Shown: positions 31,877 to 37,548 of the stretch, piece after piece
How positions within the stretch are numbered: position 1 is the first letter of the stretch
Layout of the letters: each line of letters starts with the position of its first letter
From: an uncultured bacterium
Lineage (GTDB): Bacteria; Verrucomicrobiota; Kiritimatiellia; RFP12; UBA1067
Assembly: GCA_902779865.1 (NCBI GenBank)
Contig: CACZDG010000040.1
Location: forward strand, 1-37,548
DNA: 37,548 bases
Direction of reading: 5' to 3'
Position numbers and translations under genes: made by a program
Notes under the pieces: generated by a model
Told to the model about the DNA's origin: nothing
The model's input: only the letters and a program-made list of their open reading frames with translations
Database searches by the model: none

Positions 31877-32641
31877 ATGATACTGGATCAATTCAAGCTG
31901 GACGGCAAGGTGGCCGTGGTGACTGGTGCGGGACGCGGCATCGGGCAGGCGTATGCGGTCGGTCTCGCGGAGGCGGGCGCGGACGTGGCGCTAGTCGATG
32001 TGATCGACATGTCCGAGACGGCTGATAAAATCAAGGCGCTCGGGCGTAAGGTACTCTGCGTGAAGGCTGACCTTGCGAAGGGCGAGAAGGAGAGCCCGAA
32101 GATCGTTGCGAAAGTGGTGAAGGCGCTTGGTCGCCTCGACATCCTCGTGAACAACGCGGGCATCATCCGCCGCGAGCCGTTCGTGGAGCACTCGGCGAAG
32201 AACTGGAACGACGTGATTTCGATCAACCTCTCCACGCCATTCTTCCTCTCGCAGGCGGCGGCGCGGCAGATGATTGCGCAGGGCCAAGGCGGCAAGATCA
32301 TCAACATCGGCTCGATGCTCTCGTTCCAGGGCGGTATCCTCATCCCCGGCTACGCGGCGGCGAAGGGCGGAATCAAGTCGCTCACGATGCTCATGGCGAA
32401 CGAGCTTTCAAAGCACGGTATCTGCGTGAACGCGATCGCGCCCGGGTACATCGCCACGGAGAACACGCGCCCGATCCGTGAGGACAAGAAGCGCAACAAG
32501 GCGATCCTCGACCGCATCCCCGCTGGACGCTGGGGCACGCCGGACGATTTGAAGGGACTATGCGTGTTCCTCGCATCCCCTGCAAGCGACTATGTGACCG
32601 GGTTCATGTACGCTTGCGACGGAGGCTGGCTCGCTCGGTAA
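31877..32641 (+). CDS. kduD: 2-dehydro-3-deoxy-D-gluconate 5-dehydrogenase
   Basis: A 254-residue short-chain dehydrogenase that reduces 2,5-diketo-3-deoxygluconate to KDG with NAD(P)H, the step after KduI. Cofactor motif VVTGAGRGIGQAYA; NNAG in LVNNAGIIRREPF; catalytic Ser in IGSMLSFQGG and Tyr/Lys in YAAAKGGIKSLT; C-terminal PASDYVTGFMYACDGGW. The FxLDGKVAVVTGAGxGIG and IIRREP features are typical of KduD. The start is ATG 31877, with GAGG 8 nt upstream; an in-frame GTG at 31871 is too close to that site. The LptF/G-type gene follows after 9 nt. Confidence 0.94.
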   Translation: MILDQFKLDGKVAVVTGAGRGIGQAYAVGLAEAGADVALVDVIDMSETADKIKALGRKVLCVKADLAKGEKESPKIVAKVVKALGRLDILVNNAGIIRREPFVEHSAKNWNDVISINLSTPFFLSQAAARQMIAQGQGGKIINIGSMLSFQGGILIPGYAAAKGGIKSLTMLMANELSKHGICVNAIAPGYIATENTRPIREDKKRNKAILDRIPAGRWGTPDDLKGLCVFLASPASDYVTGFMYACDGGWLAR

Positions 32642-32650
32642 CGGACTGAA

Positions 32651-33754
32651 ATGAAGATACTCACGCGATACATCCTTAGGGAGTTTTGCATCCCGCTCTT
32701 CTACTGTCTGATGGGATTTATCTCCATCTACGTGCTGTTTGAGCTGTTCGGCTCGTTCAACAAGCTGATGGCCGCGAAGCCAGGATTATCGGTAACGGCG
32801 ACGTATTTCGCCGGCTACTTCGCCCCGTACTTCCAGTGGATGGCGCCTGCTTGCCTGATGCTGGCCACTCTTTACACGATGTGGCGCTTTTGCCGAAACT
32901 CCGAGGTCATAGCGATGCGTGCAAGCGGAATCGGCTTTTTCACGATAGTGAAGCCGATTCTCGCGGTGGCGGTGCTGATTGCGTGCGCGGTGGCGTGGGT
33001 GAACGAGTCCTACATGCCGGAGTACAGCTCGTGGGCGAAGCGGTTCAAGGACGCGAGGTTCAACTCGGAGAAGATGACCGAGTCGAACAGGGTACTCTAC
33101 GTGAATGGCGAGCGCACGTGGCAGGCCGACATGCCCCGCGCGCGCCGAGCGAACGAACTTGAGAACGTGAAGGTCACGATACGTCCTCCTTCCCCGCCCG
33201 CCGATCCTGCCGAACGGCGCGAACGGAAGATCACGGCATCGCGCGCCGTGTATGAAGGAGGCAAGTGGTACTTCTACGCCCCGCGCGTCGTTGACTGCGC
33301 GAAGGGTCTTGAGGTGGCGGCGAATGACGTTCCTGAAAACGCCGGACTTGTCGTCTTCCCCGAATTCGACGAGCAGCCGGGAGCAATGCTGCTGGAGAAC
33401 TACGATTGGGCGTATATGTCCACTGGCGACCGCTTCGACTACCTTGAGACGCATCCGAATCTTGAGGCGGCCACCCGCCAGCGCTACCAGTACGAGGCTT
33501 ACGCACAGTTTGTCGCCCCGCTCGCGTGCCTGGTGATCACGCTTTTCGCCATCCCCATGGGAATTGCCACTGGACGGCAGAGCGTGTTCAAGGGAATAGT
33601 GGGGGCGCTCTGCATGTTCTTCGCGTTTTACGGGCTGACGATACTCTGCATGATCCTCGCGGCGCGTGGACTCCTCGCGCCTTTGCCTGCGGCATGCATC
33701 CCCGATTTGGTGTTCTTTGCAATCGGCTGCCGTCTTTTCTGGAAGAATCGTTGA
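32651..33754 (+). CDS. LptF/LptG-family permease (YjgP/YjgQ)
   Basis: A 367-residue inner-membrane protein of the lipopolysaccharide transport complex LptB2FG. It starts TRYILREFCIPLFYCLMGFI, typical of the family. Helices lie near 12-35, 52-75 and 95-117, then a periplasmic beta-jellyroll domain of about 150 residues (SEKMTESNRVLYVNGERTW, KITASRAVYEGGKWYFY), and three helices near 280-300, 308-328 and 335-360. Between helices 2 and 3, RNSEVIAMRASGIGFF is the conserved coupling-helix region. One copy only, so the F/G partner must be elsewhere. It lies 9 nt after kduD with a weak ribosome binding site; the functional link with uronate metabolism is unclear. Confidence 0.9.
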   Translation: MKILTRYILREFCIPLFYCLMGFISIYVLFELFGSFNKLMAAKPGLSVTATYFAGYFAPYFQWMAPACLMLATLYTMWRFCRNSEVIAMRASGIGFFTIVKPILAVAVLIACAVAWVNESYMPEYSSWAKRFKDARFNSEKMTESNRVLYVNGERTWQADMPRARRANELENVKVTIRPPSPPADPAERRERKITASRAVYEGGKWYFYAPRVVDCAKGLEVAANDVPENAGLVVFPEFDEQPGAMLLENYDWAYMSTGDRFDYLETHPNLEAATRQRYQYEAYAQFVAPLACLVITLFAIPMGIATGRQSVFKGIVGALCMFFAFYGLTILCMILAARGLLAPLPAACIPDLVFFAIGCRLFWKNR

Positions 33755-33779
33755 TACTGTGGACGGATAGAGTTTTTTT

Positions 33780-33788
33780 TGATATACT
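33780..33788 (+). promoter_or_regulatory. Extended -10 promoter of the ispD operon
   Basis: TGA-TATACT (hexamer 33783-33788) directly after an eight-T run. No -35 at the proper distance. Leader of about 49 nt, with GAAAGGA before the ATG at 33844. Probably serves ispD and the following three genes. Confidence 0.6.
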
Positions 33789-33843
33789 AATGCGCGTTGC
33801 ATCTTATACATAACATTAAGTCAGTGCGAGAAAGGATATAAAA

Positions 33844-34524
33844 ATGGTAACGGCCATAATTGTTGCGGCAGGAAAGAGCGAGCGGATGGGTACGGGAACC
33901 GACAAGGCGTTCCTGAACCTGGGTCCAAAGCCGGTCTTGGCCTGGAGTTTGCTGGCGTTCGAGCGGTGTTCGGACGTCGATCAGGTTGTTTTGGTCGTGC
34001 GCAAAGACCAGATCATGGCCACGAAGGCGCTTGTGCGGATGTTCGGGATTTCAAAGATACGGGCGGTTGTTTCCGGCGGCGCGAAGCGTCAGGATTCCGT
34101 GATGAACGGACTCAAGGAAGTTGACTCCGATACCCGCATCGTGGTGATTCACGACGGGGCGCGTCCGTGCGTAAAGCCCGAGACGATCACCGAGACCGTG
34201 AAGCTTGCGCGCCGTACGGGCGCGGCGGTCGTGGGCTGCCACATTTGGGATACGGTCAAGGTCGTCGAGAAGGGCACCACAGTTGCCCGCACGGAAGACC
34301 GCACGAAGCTCTGGGCAGTGCAGACGCCGCAGGCGTTCAGCGCATCCATAATCCGCCGTGCATACGCCAATGTCGCCGCCAAGAAGCTCGACGTGACGGA
34401 TGATGCGTCCGCAGTGGAGCTGCTCGGCGAGCCGGTGAAAATATTCGAAACGAACACGCCCAACCTCAAGATCACCACGGTCGAGGACCTTCAGATTGCG
34501 GCTGCGGTGGTGTTGAAGAGCTAA
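33844..34524 (+). CDS. ispD: 2-C-methyl-D-erythritol 4-phosphate cytidylyltransferase
   Basis: A 226-residue enzyme of the non-mevalonate isoprenoid pathway that couples CTP and methylerythritol phosphate to CDP-ME. Motifs: CTP loop IIVAAGKSERMG near residues 5-16 with DKAFLNLGPKPVLAWSL, then SGGAKRQDSVMNGL, VIHDGARPCVKPETI, DTVKVV, LWAVQTPQAFSASII, TDDASAVELLGEPV and LKITTVEDLQIA. All canonical blocks are present and length is normal. Good Shine-Dalgarno GAAAGGA. The phosphoesterase gene begins 22 nt downstream; no ispF is adjacent, unlike many genomes. Confidence 0.96.
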   Translation: MVTAIIVAAGKSERMGTGTDKAFLNLGPKPVLAWSLLAFERCSDVDQVVLVVRKDQIMATKALVRMFGISKIRAVVSGGAKRQDSVMNGLKEVDSDTRIVVIHDGARPCVKPETITETVKLARRTGAAVVGCHIWDTVKVVEKGTTVARTEDRTKLWAVQTPQAFSASIIRRAYANVAAKKLDVTDDASAVELLGEPVKIFETNTPNLKITTVEDLQIAAAVVLKS

Positions 34525-34546
34525 GGCAAGGAAAGGAAATCGTTTC

Positions 34547-35284
34547 TTGGGCAGGATATACGCCATATTGGGTGATATACACGCGAACATAGATGCGTTG
34601 GAGACGGTTTTGGCCGATGCCCGCGCCCAGGGGGCGACGCATTTCGTATCGGTTGGCGACGTGGTGGGCTACAACGCCGCGCCGGCGGAGTGCATCCGCG
34701 TTGTGCGCGATGAGCTGCAGTGCCCCGTAGTGCGCGGGAACCACGACCACTACGTGTCGTATCTTGATACCGACCTCTCCGATTTCCACCCCGCCGCGGC
34801 GCAGGTCGTGCAGTGGACGCGCAACCAGCTTACGAACGACGACATGAGCTGGCTTCACAACCTGCCTCTCCAGAAACCCGTAATGGGCTTCATGCTCGTG
34901 CATTCCACGCTTGACATGCCGGACCACTGGGGCTACGTGTTCGACAACCAGCAGGCGCAGGCGAATTTCAACTACCAATATACGCAGATATGCTTCCACG
35001 GGCACACCCACGTGCCCATCATTTACGCCAACACCCCCACTGGCGTGGTCCACTACGAGGCCTGCGATTTCACCTACGAGTTCGGACAGAAGCTCTTCAT
35101 TAACGTCGGCAGCGTAGGTCAGCCGCGTGACGGCGATCCGCGCGCGTCGTATGTCATTTTCGACATGGCCTCGCGCCAGATCCGCTTCCGCCGCCTTGAA
35201 TACGACGTGGCGGCCGCGCAGGCGCGAATTAGGGACGCCGGACTCCCCGAGCGGTGCGCCGAACGGCTGGAGGCTGGCAGATGA
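34547..35284 (+). CDS. Calcineurin-like metallophosphoesterase
   Basis: A 245-residue metal-dependent phosphoesterase. The di-metal site is complete: GDIHAN (Asp, His), GDVVGYNAAP (Asp), VRGNHDHYVS (Asn, His) and FHGHTHVPIIY (His). NVGSVGQPRDGDPRASY is typical of the YfcE/diadenosine-tetraphosphatase-like branch. Substrate unknown; phosphodiesters, nucleotides and phosphoproteins are all possible. The start is TTG 34547: AAAGGAAA lies about 8-9 nt upstream and the fold begins directly (GRIYAILGDIHANIDAL), with no ATG available at the N-terminus. The stop overlaps the lipoprotein ATG as ATGA. Confidence 0.9.
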   Translation: MGRIYAILGDIHANIDALETVLADARAQGATHFVSVGDVVGYNAAPAECIRVVRDELQCPVVRGNHDHYVSYLDTDLSDFHPAAAQVVQWTRNQLTNDDMSWLHNLPLQKPVMGFMLVHSTLDMPDHWGYVFDNQQAQANFNYQYTQICFHGHTHVPIIYANTPTGVVHYEACDFTYEFGQKLFINVGSVGQPRDGDPRASYVIFDMASRQIRFRRLEYDVAAAQARIRDAGLPERCAERLEAGR

Positions 35285-35922
35285 TAATGCGTGCCGTCGG
35301 AGCGGCCGCGCTTCTCTTCTGCGTGGGCTGTCTCTCGTCTTCGACGCCAGTGCCGAAGACGTGGATTGTGGCACCAACTTCCGATCAGCCACCTGCAGTG
35401 CCGCAGCCAGGGGCGTTCTCCACCACGCGGCAGGGTTCGGTCACCGTCAACGCCCCGTTCGACTCCACCAGTTTCATCGTGCGCCGTGCGGACGGCAGCG
35501 TGGCGCGCGACCCGTACAACGTCTTTGCGGCCCCTCCGTCCGCCCTGCTTCGCGGCGCGGTACGTGCGCGTCTGGAGGCGGACGGACGCTTCGGGCGCGT
35601 GGTGCCGCAGTCGAGTTCCGCATCTGCAGACGTGCAGGTCGAGGCGCTTGTAACCGATCTTTCCATAGACTGCTCCGAACATTCCGTCCGCACAGCTCGC
35701 GCAGCCGTGAGTCTGGACGTACTTCGCTCTGGACGTGGTGGACGTGACGTGATCCTCTCCGGCGACGGTATCGGTTCTGCGGATGCCTCCCAGGGCGACT
35801 ACTCCGCAGCCTTCACGCAGGCATTCGATGCCGCGCTTGCAGCGGCTCTCCGCAACCTGAAAGAGCAGCCGCCTGCGAAACCGCTTGAAAACATCCAAAA
35901 AAACAAAGGAGAAAACAAATGA
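35281..35922 (+). CDS. PqiC-like (ABC-type transport auxiliary, DUF330-like) lipoprotein
   Basis: A 213-residue protein with a hydrophobic signal (MRAVGAAALLFCVGCLSSS) ending in a lipobox-like Cys. The -3 position is Cys rather than Leu, so lipidation is likely but not certain. The mature part resembles the PF03886 family: a TFIVR/YxVFxxPPSALL-like central block (FIVRRADGSVARDPYNVFAAPPSALL) followed by RARLEADGRFGRVV and a C-terminal helix (AAFTQAFDAALAAALRNL). PqiC/MlaB-linked relatives are outer-membrane partners of MCE lipid transporters; no MCE or ABC genes are adjacent here. It overlaps both neighbours by 4 nt. Confidence 0.65.
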   Translation: MIMRAVGAAALLFCVGCLSSSTPVPKTWIVAPTSDQPPAVPQPGAFSTTRQGSVTVNAPFDSTSFIVRRADGSVARDPYNVFAAPPSALLRGAVRARLEADGRFGRVVPQSSSASADVQVEALVTDLSIDCSEHSVRTARAAVSLDVLRSGRGGRDVILSGDGIGSADASQGDYSAAFTQAFDAALAAALRNLKEQPPAKPLENIQKNKGENK

Positions 35923-37304
35923 AACAAGATGTTTCCCGACGTGAATTCATGAAGGGCGCCGCAGGGCTCGCCGGCGTCATCGCTGCCGGATACAGCCCGT
36001 CGCTGTACGCCGTTGGCGCAAACGACCGGGTGCGCGTGGCGTGCGTCGGCTATTCCGACCGTTTCCGCCAGTCGCTGTTGCCGTGCTTCAAGGCCCACAT
36101 GAAAGAGCTCAACTTCGACATGGTCGCCGTCGCCGACCTCTGGAAGAAGCGCCTTGAGGAGAAGGCCGTGCCCGGCCTCAAGGAAGCCTTTGGACATGAC
36201 ATCGCCGCCTACCGCAGCGACGTTGAACTCTATGAGAAGGCGAAGGACATTGATGCCGTGATCATCTCCACGGCTGACTTCCAGCATGCCCAGCACGCGA
36301 CGCACGCCGTCAACGCCGGAAAAGACGCCTACTGCGAGAAGCCGATGGCCGAGGACATGTACTCCGCCAACATGCTGCTCGATGCGGTGAACGCGAAGCG
36401 CAAGGCCGGATTCGCTCCGGGCGCGGTTCTCCAGATCGGCTCACAGCGCCGCAGCGGCCCCGCCTACCACGCCGCCAAGGCGTTCCTCGAAAGTGGCCGG
36501 TTCGGCAAGCTCACCTACGTGGATCTCTGCTGGAACGTGAACCAGAATCGCCGCTGGCGCCGCGACGAGAAGCTCGTCGCCTCGCTAAAGAAGGAGGACA
36601 TCGACTGGAACCTCTGGTTGCTCGACCGCGATCCCTCCAAGTACGCCTTCGATCCGCGCAAGTACCTCGAGTTCCGCCTCTTCTGGCCGTTCTCGAGCGG
36701 CATCCCCGGCCAGTGGATGTGCCACCAGATCGACACCGTGGGCTGGTACACGGGTCTCCTTCATCCGCTTAGCGCTGTCGCATCCGGCGGCACATACGCA
36801 TGGAACGACGGCCGAATGAGCTTCGATACGTTCACCACGATCCTCGAATACGGTCCTTCCAAGTTGAACGACAAGGGCTTCCAGGCCGTGTTCTCGTCGC
36901 GCCAGACGAACAGCGCACGCGGCAACGTGGAGAAGTACCACGGACCGAATGGCACGATCGACCTCTGCCGCGGACGCTACACGAGCGAAGGCATTGAGCG
37001 TCCAAGGAAGAAGATTGACGAGAAGCTCACGGATAACTACCAGGCTGCCGAGACGGCCGCCAACACCGGCGGCGACAAGCTCACATCCGCGCACATGCGC
37101 AACTGGATGAAGTGCGTCCGCGACCGTAAGGATCCCAATGCGTCGGTTGACGCTGGATACGGACACGCCATCGCTCTCATCATGGCGAACGCCGCGAGCC
37201 GCACGGGCATGAAGGCCACGTTCTGCACGAAGACGCGCCAGGTGATGGTGAACGGCAAGCCGTTCACTGGCTACGACTCAACGGCCACAGGCAGCTGCTG
37301 CTAA
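35919..37304 (+). CDS. Tat-exported Gfo/Idh/MocA-family oxidoreductase
   Basis: A 461-residue NAD(P)-dependent oxidoreductase. The N-terminus SRREFMKGAAGLAGVIAAG is a twin-arginine signal, so it is exported folded with its cofactor. The N-terminal Rossmann domain reads VRVACVGYSDRF, VVIADLW-like (VAVADLWKKR), DAVIISTADFQHAQHA, and the family hallmark YCEKPMAED. The C-terminal domain contains W-rich segments (WNVNQNRRWRRDEKL, FRLFWPFSSGIPGQWMCHQIDTVGW) typical of the PVC/Bacteroidota exported subgroup. It ends unusually in GSCC. Substrate is probably a sugar or glycoside but unknown. AAAGGAG lies 8 nt before ATG, and the start overlaps the lipoprotein stop. A hairpin at 37337 probably ends the operon. 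Confidence 0.93.
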   Translation: MKQDVSRREFMKGAAGLAGVIAAGYSPSLYAVGANDRVRVACVGYSDRFRQSLLPCFKAHMKELNFDMVAVADLWKKRLEEKAVPGLKEAFGHDIAAYRSDVELYEKAKDIDAVIISTADFQHAQHATHAVNAGKDAYCEKPMAEDMYSANMLLDAVNAKRKAGFAPGAVLQIGSQRRSGPAYHAAKAFLESGRFGKLTYVDLCWNVNQNRRWRRDEKLVASLKKEDIDWNLWLLDRDPSKYAFDPRKYLEFRLFWPFSSGIPGQWMCHQIDTVGWYTGLLHPLSAVASGGTYAWNDGRMSFDTFTTILEYGPSKLNDKGFQAVFSSRQTNSARGNVEKYHGPNGTIDLCRGRYTSEGIERPRKKIDEKLTDNYQAAETAANTGGDKLTSAHMRNWMKCVRDRKDPNASVDAGYGHAIALIMANAASRTGMKATFCTKTRQVMVNGKPFTGYDSTATGSCC

Positions 37305-37336
37305 TCTTAGGGCCATAGGGAATTCGCTGATAAATC

Positions 37337-37367
37337 AAGCCCTCTGCAAACGGATTGCAGGGGGCTT
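37337..37367 (+). terminator. Hairpin downstream of the oxidoreductase gene
   Basis: A 13-bp stem with one T-G wobble (AAGCCCTCTGCAA / TTGCAGGGGGCTT) around loop ACGGA, 32 nt after the stop codon. It is strong but not followed by a T-run on either strand, so it may be a Rho-independent terminator lacking its tail or an mRNA-end stabiliser between two convergent genes. Confidence 0.55.
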
Positions 37368-37371
37368 GCCC

Positions 37372-37463
37372 TTGGTAGGGGGCGATCACCGAGCCGCCGC
37401 ATTGGTAGGGCGCGATCACCGAGCGCGCCGCATTGGTAGGGCGCGATCTCCGAGCGCGCCGCA
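37372..37463. repeat. Three tandem 30-31 bp repeats with internal inverted arms
   Basis: Units at 37372-37401, 37402-37432 and 37433-37463, each beginning TTGGTAGGG and ending CCGCA. In the second and third units the middle has GGCGCG and CGCGCC arms around a 9-nt loop; the first unit is one base shorter and its arms are degraded. They abut without spacers. Function unknown; the composition suggests a dispersed intergenic element that also folds into small hairpins. Confidence 0.75.
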
Positions 37464-37474
37464 TGGTACCGCAC

Positions 37475-37548
37475 TTACTCCACGATGAACGTCGGGAGCG
37501 TGATCGTGAGCGTCTCGCTTTCGGTGCCGCGAGTCGCGACGAGCGACA
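37475..37548 (-). CDS. C-terminus of a minus-strand gene, product unknown (partial)
   Basis: Read leftward from the window edge, the frame gives SLVATRGTESETLTITLPTF and then IVE before a TAA at 37477-37475. The Thr-rich beta-strand pattern resembles the last strands of a secreted or beta-sandwich protein. Only 24 codons are visible, so no family can be named. It converges with the Gfo/Idh gene, and the hairpin and tandem repeats lie between the two 3' ends. Confidence 0.45.
   Translation of the reverse strand, partial: SLVATRGTESETLTITLPTFIVE

Noticed and set aside
37372-37463. Possible CRISPR array
   Set aside because: The units abut directly with no spacers and vary between copies; no cas gene is present.

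Overview
The window looks like GC-rich chromosome from an uncultured Gram-negative bacterium of the PVC group (Planctomycetes-Verrucomicrobia-Chlamydiae), most likely a Kiritimatiellota, Lentisphaerota or Verrucomicrobiota lineage. This is inference from gene content. An LptF/LptG-type permease and lipoproteins imply an outer membrane. A Sec-exported FAD oxidoreductase with a carbohydrate-binding-like front domain, a twin-arginine Gfo/Idh/MocA oxidoreductase, a hydrazine-synthase-alpha-like diheme protein and KduI/KduD uronate catabolism are typical of that group's carbohydrate-degrading members. I see no rRNA, tRNA, IS element or CRISPR array.

Layout. 1-1505: end of trpB (reading frame broken) and trpA. 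1638-3984: exported flavoprotein, then an acyl-CoA thioesterase. 3971-5937 (minus): pyrC and a purine nucleoside phosphorylase. 6032-6648: a Phd/Doc-like pair whose Doc lacks the catalytic Fic loop. 13907-6645 (minus): a compact Tad/Flp pilus operon with two Flp pilins, two TadE-like pseudopilins, a TadG-like protein, a small anchored protein, CpaB, an FHA-TadA fusion ATPase, TadB, and thiamine pyrophosphokinase at the end. 14284-16815: an exported C39-type cysteine peptidase and an NahK-like sugar kinase. 16983-21746: a 35-residue ORF, a GldA-like ABC ATPase, a GldF-GldG fusion and a DUF4340 protein. 21777-27928: epimerase, RNase R and a frameshifted diheme HzsA-related protein. 30467-27942 (minus): an 841-residue lipoprotein built from an aromatic W-x-x-P-L-Y repeat, diverging from a secreted proline-rich protein. 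31036-33754: kduI, kduD and an LptF/LptG permease. 33844-37304: ispD, a phosphoesterase, a PqiC-like lipoprotein and the Tat-exported oxidoreductase. 37337-37548: a hairpin, three tandem 30-31 bp palindromic repeats, and the 3' end of a minus-strand gene.

Two themes cross the window. First, most transcription units are preceded by an extended -10 element (TG-N-TATAMT or close), mostly without a recognisable -35. Several place the start codon 6-10 nt after the -10, with no Shine-Dalgarno, which points to leaderless mRNAs (pyrC, the first flp gene, the thioesterase, the small ORF before the ABC ATPase). Second, genes inside operons are very tightly packed: at least nine junctions are 4-nt ATGA overlaps.

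The most interesting items are the aromatic-repeat lipoprotein, the leaderless promoter set, the catalytically degenerate Doc, the run of five prepilin-like proteins with 8-9 residue leaders, the FHA-TadA fusion, and the frameshifted diheme protein coupled to RNase R. Two genes (trpB and the diheme gene) carry frame disruptions that could be real or assembly errors.
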